Below are positions 49,461 through 58,200 of a DNA stretch of 64,000 nucleotides, piece after piece. Position numbers and translations under genes: made by a program. Origin of the DNA: Candidatus Brocadia sinica JPN1 (GTDB lineage Bacteria; Planctomycetota; Brocadiia; Brocadiales; Brocadiaceae); the NCBI RefSeq assembly GCF_000949635.1, contig NZ_BAFN01000001.1, forward strand, positions 744,001 through 808,000. The letters are read 5' to 3'. Numbering within the stretch: the stretch's first letter is position 1; every line of letters begins with the position of its first letter. The notes under the pieces are model-generated. The model was not told the origin of the DNA. It saw only the letters and a list, made by a program, of their open reading frames with translations, and searched no databases.

Positions 49461-49583
49461 ATGGAAGACACAAAATTACCCGTGTACGAGGCGCCAGAAG
49501 TGATTACTTACACCGACGAGGAGATATTTGAGAAGCTGGGGCCTGCGCATACAGGCACACTTGGGGCAGATCGCGCGTTTTAG
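49461..49583 (+). CDS. 40-aa peptide, copy 1 (putative precursor peptide)
   Basis: ATG 49461 has AAAGGAG 8 nt upstream. The encoded 40-aa acidic peptide has an N-terminal YEAPEVITYTDEE and a C-terminal LGPAHTG followed by ...ADRAF. No signal peptide. It differs from copy 2 only by one synonymous change. YxxP in the N-terminal part resembles leader motifs bound by PqqD-type domains in some RiPP systems. It lies between riboswitch C and the secreted protein at 49735, and a conserved hairpin follows the stop. Product unknown; I infer a modified or exported peptide. It was missed by length cut-offs of usual gene finders. Confidence 0.75.
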   Translation: MEDTKLPVYEAPEVITYTDEEIFEKLGPAHTGTLGADRAF

Positions 49584-49597
49584 GAAGTTGGAGGAGC

Positions 49598-49638
49598 GTG
49601 GGTGTCTCTGGTGTGGTTTCGCCGCCATTGACACCCAC
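49598..49638 (+). other. Conserved hairpin after peptide copy 1
   Basis: GTGGGTGTC (49598-49606) pairs with GACACCCAC (49630-49638) around a loop that can itself fold (GGTGTGG...CGCC). No U-tract. The same structure follows the other two peptide genes. Confidence 0.6.
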
Positions 49639-49734
49639 CGCAAGGTTATGGCAATAGTTCTCCAGGTTGCAGAGAATGCGGAGAAAACAAATTAATGAAA
49701 AAAAGTATTGTCTTTTAATTGAGCGGAGGGGAAT

Positions 49735-51015
49735 ATGAGGCCAAAAAGTATGATTCTCGTGATTACCCTTGCAATTATTGGCGTATCGATGGCATTGAAG
49801 GGTAGTTTAATCGCTGGCTCCCTGACGTCGGTTGACATACAGAAAGGCACGGAGGCAATCGGGAAATTTCTCGATTGCGTAAACGATAAAATTAAAACAA
49901 AGGGAGCAATTGATATTTCCGATACCGTAGAGTGTCTGGAGGATTGCTGCACAGCAACACTCACGATGAGCGAAGATAGTGCACAAGCGGCTTGCTTTTT
50001 AGGGGGGGCCAACGGCACCGGCACCTGTCAACTTCCGCGGGTGATTCTGAAATGCCCCGGACCTCCCCAGATGGAGCTGTCATACCTGTTGTGTGGGACA
50101 GGCAGCGCGGGAGCTGATAACGTAATCGGCGGCAATCGGGTCGAAATCGGCGTTGTGGTGGGAGAAACCGGCAGCGGGACGGTGATGGTGATGGCTGATG
50201 TCCCGGTCCCTCCGGGCACAAGCAATAACATTGAAAATGTGATTAGCGTTGGCACCGCCACCTCCCGCGGCACGAAGGGATGCAACGCTTGTCATGGGGA
50301 CGCGGGTATGAAAGCCAATGTGGGAGAACCGCAGCTTTCTGAACGCATTGAGGCTTTTGGCACAATCGATGATCCGCAGAACGCACGGAATCCATCGTTC
50401 ATTATTGACACGGACGATTGCCAGGTGCAGGAGAAAATCAATGGCCTCCCTCTGGGGAACTTGAATGGCGTCGGCGTAAAGAAACAGACCCTTGCCGAGA
50501 TTTGCGACTGCATTGACATGGCGGCAATAGGCGGCACTGTGACGGCGCAGGTGAAGAATCTGTGCCAGGAGCTCGAAAATTATCAAAAAAACCGAGGCAT
50601 TTCTTCCGGGACTTGTACACCGTGTATATCACCGGCGCCAACGCCTTCGCCAACGGGCACCCCAACGGCCATTACCCTGGCTTACTTCAGCGCTAAGGCG
50701 GGCAAAAATGGCAGCGTTATTCTGACATGGGAAACAGTTACGGAGGTCGGCAATGCCGGCTTTAACCTTTACCGGGCAAAGACAGAGAATGGCGAATACA
50801 AGAAGATCAATGATACGTTCATCCCTGCCCAGGGCAATGCCGTATCCGGAGCCAGCTACAGCTATGCGGACATGCCGGGCAGAGGCGCTTTCTATTACAA
50901 GCTGGAGGATGTAGACGAGACCGGGGTAAACGCTATGCATGGCCCTGAAAAGGTGAGGGTGAAGTCGGGGACAGGAAATAATGTGTTGCACCGTTCAAAG
51001 AAAGCAAGGCGTTAG
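49735..51015 (+). CDS. Secreted protein with one haem-c motif and the shared C-terminal Fn3-like module
   Basis: A 426-aa exported protein with a signal peptide (MILVITLAIIGVSMAL). The Cys-rich middle has CLEDCC, CPGPPQ and one CxxCH site (CNACH, followed by GDAGM), which could bind a c-type haem. The N-terminal two thirds have no family I recognise. After a Thr/Pro linker (SPAPTPSPTGTPTAIT) comes the C-terminal module found in three neighbours: LTWETVTEVGNAGFNLYR, IPAQGNAVSGASYSY, FYYKLEDVDETG, then a basic tail. The module may be a surface-sorting or anchoring domain. It follows peptide copy 1. Confidence 0.75.
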   Translation: MRPKSMILVITLAIIGVSMALKGSLIAGSLTSVDIQKGTEAIGKFLDCVNDKIKTKGAIDISDTVECLEDCCTATLTMSEDSAQAACFLGGANGTGTCQLPRVILKCPGPPQMELSYLLCGTGSAGADNVIGGNRVEIGVVVGETGSGTVMVMADVPVPPGTSNNIENVISVGTATSRGTKGCNACHGDAGMKANVGEPQLSERIEAFGTIDDPQNARNPSFIIDTDDCQVQEKINGLPLGNLNGVGVKKQTLAEICDCIDMAAIGGTVTAQVKNLCQELENYQKNRGISSGTCTPCISPAPTPSPTGTPTAITLAYFSAKAGKNGSVILTWETVTEVGNAGFNLYRAKTENGEYKKINDTFIPAQGNAVSGASYSYADMPGRGAFYYKLEDVDETGVNAMHGPEKVRVKSGTGNNVLHRSKKARR

Positions 51016-51102
51016 TAGATGCGCTTTAGATGATGCTTGATAAAAATCAGCATAGGTCGGTAAGGGAAAACTACTAAACATTGGAAAAAGGAGAGTAAAT
51101 TT

Positions 51103-52716
51103 ATGAAAGAAGGTAAATGGAGAGCAATAAGGATGGCAGGGCTATTGCCGCTGGTAATTGGACTTTTAATATTCTTGGCCAGCCCGGCAGTGTCCGTTAA
51201 GGCCGCTGCCTGGCAGGTGGGGGATGTGTTTGTTGGGGTTAGCGGCGGGTCGTACCAGGTCTATGATAACACGGGAGTTTTTAAAGAGACGATTAGCGAT
51301 GGACTCGGTGGCTTTACTACCGGCTGCGCCTTCAATAATGCCCTTGACAAGCTTTATACAACGGATTTTTCCAGTAATGTAGTGGTTGTTTATGATATTG
51401 CTCATCCTCACAATATCTTGCAAACAATTAATACTACAGGGGCGGGTACGGCGAGTAATGAATCGATATTGTTTGATAATGCCGGGAACTTTTACGTAGG
51501 GCATGCCGACGGCAATGGAGACATCCAAAAGTATGATGCAGCAGGAAATTTATTGGATGCTTATGATGTTGCAACTGAAGATCGAGGGTCTGACTGGATA
51601 GATCTGTCCTCTGATCAACACACAATGTTTTATACATCGGAGGGAAGACTTGTTAAGCGTTATGATGTGGCTAGCAAGACGCAACTCGCTGATTTCGCTG
51701 ACGTTGGGGTCAGACCGTGTTACGCCCTTCGACTCCTCCCGCCAGGCGATGGAAGTGGGGGGCTTCTTGTTGCGGCCACTGGAGACATTAGACGTCTGGA
51801 TGGCGCAGGCAATATAATACAAACCTATGATGCGCCGGGCGAGGATTGTTGGTTTGCCTTAAATCTGGATCCCAATGGCACATCGTTCTGGAGCGGAGAT
51901 TTCTGTAGCAGTAATTTTTATAGGTTTAATATTGCAACAGGCGCAATCGAGGTTGGTCCCATCAACACAGGAACAGGAGGAAGCACCCTCTTTGGCATCT
52001 GCGTTGCCGGTGAGATCACCGTTGCAAAAGGGGAAAGCATTCAATTAACTCCCCTCTCTGCCACCAATCCTTTAGGCACAGACCATACCGTCACTGCAAG
52101 GGTGCAGGATGGCGATGGCAACCCTCTTGCGGGCGTTGTCGTGACCTTTACTGTCGTCTCCGGCCCGCATGCTGGGGTGACTGGCAATGATACAACGGAT
52201 GCGAGTGGACAGGCCACATTCACCTACACGGGTACAGGGAGTACAACCGGTACCGACGTTATCGAGGCAAGTTTTGTGAATGATGCAGGTGATACCATAA
52301 CATCAAATCAGGTCACGAAGACATGGGAAGAAGCTAATGCCATCGAACTCAAGTCCTTCAAGGCAAGGACGGGTTCCAACGGCAAAGTTGTCCTGACGTG
52401 GGAGACGGCCACGGAGGTAGACAACGCTGGCTTCAACCTTTACCGTGCCGAAAGTACGGACGGATCTTACGCCAAGATCAATAATACGCTGATTCCTGCT
52501 AAGGGCAATGCGGTCTCCGGAGCCGGATACAAATTTGTGGACAAGCCTGGCGATGGCGTATTCTACTACAAGCTAGAGGACATAGACTACAACGGGCAGA
52601 GCGCCTTACATGGTCCTATTGATAACGGTAAGCAGAAAACGAAACGGTCAAGACAGAAAGGTGAAACTGGCGCTGTCACTCCTGCATCGCCAGGTAAGGC
52701 CGGACTAGGTGATTAA
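51103..52716 (+). CDS. Secreted NHL-like propeller / Big_1 Ig / Fn3-like module protein
   Basis: A 537-aa exported protein with signal peptide (MAGLLPLVIGLLIFLASPAV). Residues about 35-310 form a six-blade-like propeller (YQVYDNTGVF, ESILFDNAGNFYVGHADGNG, ALNLDPNGTSFWSGD). A bacterial Ig domain follows (ATNPLGTDHTVTARVQDGDG), then the shared C-terminal module (LTWETATEVDNAGFNLYRAE, IPAKGNAVSGAGYKF, FYYKLEDIDYNGQSALHGP) and a basic KRSRQK-type tail. The ribosome site is AAAGGAG before ATG 51103. Probably a surface protein in the riboswitch C transcript. Confidence 0.8.
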   Translation: MKEGKWRAIRMAGLLPLVIGLLIFLASPAVSVKAAAWQVGDVFVGVSGGSYQVYDNTGVFKETISDGLGGFTTGCAFNNALDKLYTTDFSSNVVVVYDIAHPHNILQTINTTGAGTASNESILFDNAGNFYVGHADGNGDIQKYDAAGNLLDAYDVATEDRGSDWIDLSSDQHTMFYTSEGRLVKRYDVASKTQLADFADVGVRPCYALRLLPPGDGSGGLLVAATGDIRRLDGAGNIIQTYDAPGEDCWFALNLDPNGTSFWSGDFCSSNFYRFNIATGAIEVGPINTGTGGSTLFGICVAGEITVAKGESIQLTPLSATNPLGTDHTVTARVQDGDGNPLAGVVVTFTVVSGPHAGVTGNDTTDASGQATFTYTGTGSTTGTDVIEASFVNDAGDTITSNQVTKTWEEANAIELKSFKARTGSNGKVVLTWETATEVDNAGFNLYRAESTDGSYAKINNTLIPAKGNAVSGAGYKFVDKPGDGVFYYKLEDIDYNGQSALHGPIDNGKQKTKRSRQKGETGAVTPASPGKAGLGD

Positions 52717-52881
52717 GTGCATTTTTAAAGAACATTTAAGGGAAGTCAGATGCAGGAATCAAAATAGCGGAATAAAAAAACCGTAAGCGATCAGTTAGAA
52801 GCTGACGGTTACACAAAGAGTTTTGTAACATATGAAGGTTTATAAGCATTGAGCATTTTTCTTAAAGAAAGGAGGCATACC

Positions 52882-53004
52882 ATGGAAGACACGAAATTAC
52901 CCGTGTACGAGGCGCCAGAAGTGATTACTTACACCGACGAGGAGATATTTGAGAAGCTGGGGCCTGCGCATACAGGCACACTTGGGGCAGATCGCGCGTT
53001 TTAG
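52882..53004 (+). CDS. 40-aa peptide, copy 2 (putative precursor peptide)
   Basis: Same amino-acid sequence as copy 1, with AAAGGAGG before the ATG. Relative to copy 3 there are eight synonymous codon differences and a single replacement (Thr4 versus Ala4), the pattern expected for a translated and selected peptide. The alternative frame on the same strand is open in copies 1 and 2 but broken in copy 3, so it is not the coding one. It lies after the 51103 gene and about 320 bp before riboswitch D. Confidence 0.75.
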   Translation: MEDTKLPVYEAPEVITYTDEEIFEKLGPAHTGTLGADRAF

Positions 53005-53018
53005 GAGGTTGGAGGAGC

Positions 53019-53059
53019 GTGGGTGTCTCTGGTGTGGTTTCGCCGCCATTGACACCCAC
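53019..53059 (+). other. Conserved hairpin after peptide copy 2
   Basis: The same 9-bp stem (GTGGGTGTC/GACACCCAC) as after copy 1. Confidence 0.6.
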
Positions 53060-53321
53060 CGCAAGGTTATGGCAATAGTTCTCCAGGTCTCAGAGAACGC
53101 GGAACAAATTAATGAAAAACGAGAAGCGAAGAGCTGAAGCTTACAATGGTTTGTATCATATGCGCTTAAGGTTATACAGAGAAACTCTGCAAACCTTGCG
53201 GGCCACTTTGCTGTATCATGCGCCGACACTTCTTTTCATACTGCCAAGGCGTAAGAGGGAAGGGCTTCGGCAGCTTTGAATGTTCTTTTATTATCTTTCG
53301 ATAATGGAAGCGATAGAATGC

Positions 53322-53464
53322 ATCGCGATAAAGGCAAACCCTGAGCGATCAGGGGGCGCAAAGGAAAGGATCTTGGGCGCACAGGGAAGTGCGTCAACAA
53401 AAAGTGAATTTGTAAGACAACAAGGAAGTAGTCTCGGTTAAAGATAGCCTTGCCGCCGAAGATG
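53322..53464 (+). ncRNA. c-di-GMP-I (GEMM-I) riboswitch D
   Basis: GCGATAAAGGCAAACC, a CCTGAGCGATCAGG hairpin with a GCGA tetraloop, GGGCGCAAAG, a long variable arm and GCCGCCGAAG. It is slightly more diverged in the 3' strand (CCTTGCCG) than copies A to C. It precedes the propeller gene at 53528. Confidence 0.85.
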
Positions 53465-53497
53465 TTTGTAAAAATATCTTTGTAGTAAGGCTTTTTT
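53446..53497 (+). terminator. Intrinsic terminator under riboswitch D
   Basis: AGCCTTGCCGC pairs, with one mismatch region, with GTAGTAAGGCT, followed by six T. The imperfect stem may make it leakier than those under A to C. Confidence 0.75.
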
Positions 53498-53527
53498 GTT
53501 TGAACAATAGGAAGAAAGGAGAGTGAC

Positions 53528-55720
53528 GTGGGCACAGAATCTTGTTTAACAGTCGTTAAGCATGGTTTGTTATGCGCTGCGGCGGCTTGGGTTTCATTAG
53601 CGCCTCTGATGGAGGTGGCAAATAGCGCCTCTGCGGATACGAACTGGCAGACGAATACGGTTAATATCCAGGAGCGCTATGGCAAACTTCCCCTGCATTT
53701 TACCCAGAATAATGGGCAAATGGATACGAGGGTGCGGTTTTATGAGAAGGGGAGCGGGCATGCTACGTTCTTTACGGAAAGAGGGATGTATTTGTCTTTG
53801 GTGAATGCTGAAGTTGTAAGGCTTATCCCTTTAGGGGCCAGGAACAATCCGGAAATTACCGCAGAAGAATTGCTGGAGGGAAAAGTAAATTACCTTATTG
53901 GCAACGACCCTGGGAAATGGAAGACCAAGATACGCACTCATAAGGCAATTGTCTATAAGGATATTTATAAAGGCATAGACATGAAATTTTATGGAAACAA
54001 CCGCCAGTTTGAGTATGATATCATCGTCAATCCAGGCGCAAACCCATCCCGTATACAGCTTTCATACAAAGGAATAGAGGATGTAAAGATAACAGAAGAA
54101 GGAAACATGGAGATAGGTCTCAAGGAAGGAAAACTGATCCAGAAGAAACCGTATGTGTATCAGGAGATACAGGGGAAGAAGGTGGAGGTAGACGGAAGGT
54201 TTGTAATCCGTGGCCACCGGTCATTCTCCGGGAAAGTATCAGATAATATGGACGCAAGAAACGGGCAGGGACAATGCCACATCTACGGCTTCCAGGTAGC
54301 ATCCTATGATAAACGATACCCTCTCATCATTGACCCTATCCTGATCTATTCTACTTATCTGGGAGGAAGTCGTCCCGATTATGCCTATGGAATCGCCGTG
54401 GATAGCGCGGGGAATGCGTATGTTACCGGAAGGACATGGTCTCCGGACTTTCCCGTTGTAAATGCGATCGATAAAAGCCGCAATAAAAGTGAAGATGTTT
54501 TTATAACGAAACTCAATGCGGAAGGAACGGGCATTGTCTACTCCACCTACCTTGGAGGAAATGATCGGGATTATGGCTATGGAATCGCCGTGGATAGCGC
54601 GGGGAATGCGTATGTTGCCGGAAGGACAATATCTTCGGACTTTCCCGTCGTACATGCGATCGATGACAGCGGCAACGGAGAATATGACGCCTTCGTAACG
54701 AAACTCAATGCGGAAGGAACAAGCATTGTCTACTCCACCTACCTGGGAGGAAGTGATCGGGATCATGTTTATGGAATCGCCGTGGATAGCGCGAGGAATG
54801 CGTATATTGCCGGATGGACAATATCTTCGGACTTTCCCGTCGTACATGCAATCGATGACAGCGGCAACGGAGAATGTGACGGCTTCATAACGAAACTCAA
54901 TGCGGAAGGAACAAGCATTGTCTACTCCACCTACCTGGGAGGCAGTAGTTCCGATTATGCCAATGGAATCGCCGTGGATAGCGGGGGAAATGCGTATATT
55001 ACCGGATGGACATGGTCTCCGGACTTTCCCGTCGCACATGCGATCGATGACAGCGGCAACGGAAAATATGACGCCTTCGTAACGAAACTCAATGCGGAAG
55101 GAACAAGCATTGTCTACTCCACCTACCTGGGAGGCAGTAGTTCCGATTATGCCAATGGAATCGCCGTGGATAGCGGCGGGAATGCGTATATTACCGGATG
55201 GACATGGTCTCTGGACTTTCCCGTCGAGCATGCGATCGATGACAGTGGCAACGGAGTCGCAGATACCTTTATAACGAAGTTATTCTCTGAATCAGTTTCG
55301 ATTACTCCCACACCGACGCCGGCGCCATCGCCCGATCCAACGGTTACTCCAACGACAACAGGCACGCCAACGGCCATCACTCTGGCTTATTTCAATGCCA
55401 AAGCGGGCAAAGACGGCCGCGTTACCCTGATGTGGGAGACGGCCACAGAGGTTGGCAATGCCGGTTTTAATCTGTATCGGTCAAAGGATGAGGATGGCGA
55501 TTATGTCAAAATAAACAAAGACGGGATCATTCCTGCCCGGGGTGACGCTGTGTCAGGCGCAAGCTACAGTCTTGTGGATACGCCAGGCAAAGGCACTTTC
55601 TATTACAAGCTGGAGGACGTAGACGAGATCGGGGTAAGCGCCATGTATGGCCCTGAAAAGGTGAGGGTAAGGTCAGATGACGCCACAATAAAGGGTTTAA
55701 AGAGACAAAAACGCAAATAA
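53528..55720 (+). CDS. Secreted SBBP propeller protein with shared C-terminal Fn3-like module
   Basis: A 730-aa exported protein from GTG 53528, with GAAAGGAG upstream. Signal segment (LLCAAAAWVSLAPLMEVANS), SBBP N-terminal domain (YGKLPLHFTQNNGQMDTRVR; YGNNRQFEYDIIVNPGANPS), then about five propeller blades (YSTYLGGSRPDYAYGIAVDS..., NAYVTGRTWSPDFPV). A Thr/Pro linker follows, then the shared C-terminal module (ETATEVGNAGFNLYRSKDED, FYYKLEDVDEIG) and a basic KRQKRK tail. It combines the N-terminal half of the 3720 protein with the C-terminal module of its neighbours. Riboswitch D is in its leader. Probably a cell-surface adhesin. Confidence 0.87.
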   Translation: MGTESCLTVVKHGLLCAAAAWVSLAPLMEVANSASADTNWQTNTVNIQERYGKLPLHFTQNNGQMDTRVRFYEKGSGHATFFTERGMYLSLVNAEVVRLIPLGARNNPEITAEELLEGKVNYLIGNDPGKWKTKIRTHKAIVYKDIYKGIDMKFYGNNRQFEYDIIVNPGANPSRIQLSYKGIEDVKITEEGNMEIGLKEGKLIQKKPYVYQEIQGKKVEVDGRFVIRGHRSFSGKVSDNMDARNGQGQCHIYGFQVASYDKRYPLIIDPILIYSTYLGGSRPDYAYGIAVDSAGNAYVTGRTWSPDFPVVNAIDKSRNKSEDVFITKLNAEGTGIVYSTYLGGNDRDYGYGIAVDSAGNAYVAGRTISSDFPVVHAIDDSGNGEYDAFVTKLNAEGTSIVYSTYLGGSDRDHVYGIAVDSARNAYIAGWTISSDFPVVHAIDDSGNGECDGFITKLNAEGTSIVYSTYLGGSSSDYANGIAVDSGGNAYITGWTWSPDFPVAHAIDDSGNGKYDAFVTKLNAEGTSIVYSTYLGGSSSDYANGIAVDSGGNAYITGWTWSLDFPVEHAIDDSGNGVADTFITKLFSESVSITPTPTPAPSPDPTVTPTTTGTPTAITLAYFNAKAGKDGRVTLMWETATEVGNAGFNLYRSKDEDGDYVKINKDGIIPARGDAVSGASYSLVDTPGKGTFYYKLEDVDEIGVSAMYGPEKVRVRSDDATIKGLKRQKRK

Positions 55721-55959
55721 GTTGGAAGTTAACAGAGTAAAGAAATGTAAAATGTTTTGTCATTTTGAAAGAAAGATGGAACGATGGCGCAGTGCAGCAG
55801 TGCAGCAGTGACCTTAAAATGTATGAAAGGGAGGTGGTGACTGGCAAAGAAAAATGGTGTGGTATTGTTAATAGGGGAAAACACTAAACATTGAGTTTCT
55901 TTCAAGACCTGAAAATCCTTGCAAGAAACTCGCGTTGGAAAAAGAAGGAGGATAAATTT

Positions 55960-57423
55960 ATGAAAGAAGGTAAAGGGAGAGCAACGAGGATGGCAGTGCT
56001 TTTGCCGCTGATAATTGGACTTGGAATGTTCCTGAGCGGTTTGCCTGCGCAGGTATTATCGGGAGATACAAACATAACCCCTAAGAATGCATGTTTGAAT
56101 GGCGTTAAGCTGCCACTGGCGAAAATTGGAAAGAGCGATCATCTCTCGCCTGATTGTCCCGTGATCATCACCAATGGCGTTATTAAGATTGGCGTAAATT
56201 GTGAGGGTCACCTCAATGTTTATGGCGATAGTATTTCTAGTGGATGCTCTGGCACTGATGCTGTTGGTCTGCGCTATGTCCCAACAAACGGTGAAGCAAC
56301 GGCTCCCGGCTGTCTATGCGAGGGATGGGGTGTTGCCGATGCGAGCACAGATTTCTCTGGCTGGGCCTCTATCGCCACAGGTGGTGTTGTCAATGTAAGT
56401 GGAGAGAGCTTTGTATCCACCGCAAGCGAGGCGACCTCCATAGTTACTGTAGGTGGAATATTTCGTGTGACGCATGCGTATAAACCTTCGCCTGCGACAT
56501 CCAGACTGTACGAAGTAGAGGTAACGATAGAAAATATTTCCGGTTTACCAATTGGCGATCTCCGATACACACGGGGTATGGACTGGGATATATCGCCAAA
56601 CACGTTCAGTGAGTATGTTACGATTCAGGGTGTGGCGACAACCCCTAGTGTTCTTTATGCATCGAATAACGGTTTTACCATTGTGGATCCGCTTGGAGGA
56701 CGCAGCGATTTGGGCTTTACCGGAGACTTTGTTGATGCAGGCCCTGATGACCATGGCGCACATTTTGATTTTGGATTTGGCGCGCTTGATCCGGGGGCTA
56801 GTAAAACTTTCAAGATATTCTATGGCGGCGCTGGCAATGAGGCCGATGCGTTAGAAGCGCTTGGTGCGGTTGGCGCAGAGGTTTATTCCTTCGGTCAACC
56901 TGACTGGGATGGTAGTGGGGATCCTCTTACGTGCGGACCAAGTGGTGGAACGTTCGGCGCAACGACTGGCGAACCACATACATTCATCTTCGGATTCAAG
57001 GGTGTAGGCGGAGTAGTAATTGTCACACCACCACCCCCGACACCAACACCTGAGCCAACGCCAACAGGCACGCCAACGGCCATCACTCTGGCTTATTTCA
57101 ATGCCAAGGCGTCTGATGACGGTAGGGTTGCGCTGGCATGGGAGACGGCCACGGAGGTCAATAATGCGGGCTTTAACCTCTATCGCTCCGGGAGCGAGGA
57201 TGGCTCTTATAAGAAGATCAACAATACCCTCATCCCTGCCAAGGGCAATGCTGTATCAGGGGCTAGCTATAGTTTCGTAGATACGCCAGGCAAAGGCACT
57301 TTCTATTACAAGCTGGAGGACGTAGACGAGACCGGGGTAAGCGCCATGCATGGCCCTGAAAAGGTGAAGATGAAGTCGGGGAATAATGCGCTACACCGTT
57401 CAAAAAAGCAGAAACACAAATAA
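55960..57423 (+). CDS. Secreted protein with shared C-terminal Fn3-like module
   Basis: 487 aa from ATG 55960 (GAAGGAGG upstream); the frame upstream to 55891 is not needed. Its first residues (MKEGKGRATRMA) closely match those of the 51103 protein, so the two share a signal-peptide region. The Cys-containing middle (VNCEGHLNVYGDS, PGCLCEGWGVADAS, YTRGMDWDISPNTF, DPGASKTFKIFYGG) resembles choice-of-anchor-type extracellular domains. A Pro/Thr linker leads to the shared C-terminal module (ETATEVNNAGFNLYRSGSED, IPAKGNAVSGASYSF, FYYKLEDVDETG) and a basic tail. Function unknown; surface location likely. Confidence 0.78.
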   Translation: MKEGKGRATRMAVLLPLIIGLGMFLSGLPAQVLSGDTNITPKNACLNGVKLPLAKIGKSDHLSPDCPVIITNGVIKIGVNCEGHLNVYGDSISSGCSGTDAVGLRYVPTNGEATAPGCLCEGWGVADASTDFSGWASIATGGVVNVSGESFVSTASEATSIVTVGGIFRVTHAYKPSPATSRLYEVEVTIENISGLPIGDLRYTRGMDWDISPNTFSEYVTIQGVATTPSVLYASNNGFTIVDPLGGRSDLGFTGDFVDAGPDDHGAHFDFGFGALDPGASKTFKIFYGGAGNEADALEALGAVGAEVYSFGQPDWDGSGDPLTCGPSGGTFGATTGEPHTFIFGFKGVGGVVIVTPPPPTPTPEPTPTGTPTAITLAYFNAKASDDGRVALAWETATEVNNAGFNLYRSGSEDGSYKKINNTLIPAKGNAVSGASYSFVDTPGKGTFYYKLEDVDETGVSAMHGPEKVKMKSGNNALHRSKKQKHK

Positions 57424-57507
57424 AGTGGAGGTTAGAAGTGGGAGAAACAGGAGTTGGAATTTATCCTAGTTTAATGTCAAGGAATTTCAAACTTTCTGCT
57501 ACTGCCT

Positions 57508-57580
57508 TACACACCCCCAACCCCCTCTCGAGAGGGGATTAGAAAAGTCCCCTCCTGGGAGGGGATTCAGGGGTGGGTTT
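57508..57580. repeat. MITE/REP-like G/C palindrome
   Basis: ACACCCCCAACCCCCTCTCG... with its near-complement CCCCTCCTGGGAGGGG...GGGGTGGG; internally palindromic, similar in kind to the element at 39165-39236. Confidence 0.55.
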
Positions 57581-57733
57581 TATCTTATTTTGTACAAAGT
57601 CGCCGAAGGCCTAATTAAAGAAGGATAAGCGGTCAGGCAGAAGCTGAAGGCTGACGGCTTACACAAAGAGTTTTGTAACGTATGAGGGTTTAATAAGCAT
57701 TGAGCATTTTTTCTTAAAGAAAGGAGTTATACA

Positions 57734-57856
57734 ATGGAAGACGCGAAATTGCCCGTGTATGAGGCGCCAGAAGTGATTACTTACACAGATGAGGAGATAT
57801 TTGAGAAGCTGGGGCCTGCGCATACAGGCACACTCGGCGCTGATCGTGCGTTTTAG
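57734..57856 (+). CDS. 40-aa peptide, copy 3 (putative precursor peptide)
   Basis: Differs from copy 2 by Thr4 to Ala and eight silent changes, with AAAGGAG 9 nt upstream of the ATG. It is followed by the conserved hairpin and, 340 bp later, by the HprK-like kinase gene. Its position next to maturation-type genes, the protein-level conservation and the RNA hairpin after it argue for a functional peptide. Fate and modification are not visible. Confidence 0.75.
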   Translation: MEDAKLPVYEAPEVITYTDEEIFEKLGPAHTGTLGADRAF

Positions 57857-57870
57857 GAGGTTGTAGGAGC

Positions 57871-57913
57871 GCGGGGTGTCTCTGGTGTGGTTTCGCCGCC
57901 ATGGACACCCCCG
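57871..57913 (+). other. Conserved hairpin after peptide copy 3
   Basis: GGGGTGTC pairs with GACACCCC, with further GC pairs outside across a one-base bulge. Outer pairs differ from copies 1 and 2 but pairing is kept. The following 57914-58200 holds nothing I recognise. Confidence 0.55.
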
Positions 57914-58200
57914 CAAGGTTATGGCAATGGCTCGTTGCAGAGGACGGGATAAATGGTGAAAAAACAAATAAATACGGGGGATTTCCCCGCTTAATCGTAT
58001 GGATTGACTGACGACATATTATCCATTGGCAAAGGTTTAATAAGGGGTGATATGCGACCCAGCGCCCGATCATTAAGCGGCAAGGATTGAACTCAGCAAT
58101 TTGCGAGCATAACCTTTCAATTTTATGTTGAAAAGGGCATCATGTCTCTATAATATTATTCTATAGAAACTTTTTTTGGCATGATGCTTTGGTTCCGGTT

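Noticed and set aside
52949-53137. Alternative-frame ORF overlapping the 40-aa peptide (RSWGLRIQAHLGQIARFRR type)
   Set aside because: It is interrupted in copy 3, while the 40-aa frame differs there by eight silent changes and one replacement, so selection is on the 40-aa frame.
49461-57856. The 40-aa peptides as classical lasso-peptide precursors
   Set aside because: The spacing of a possible core Gly to Asp does not fit a 7-9-residue ring, and no asparagine-synthetase-like cyclase or transglutaminase-like protease is seen in the window.
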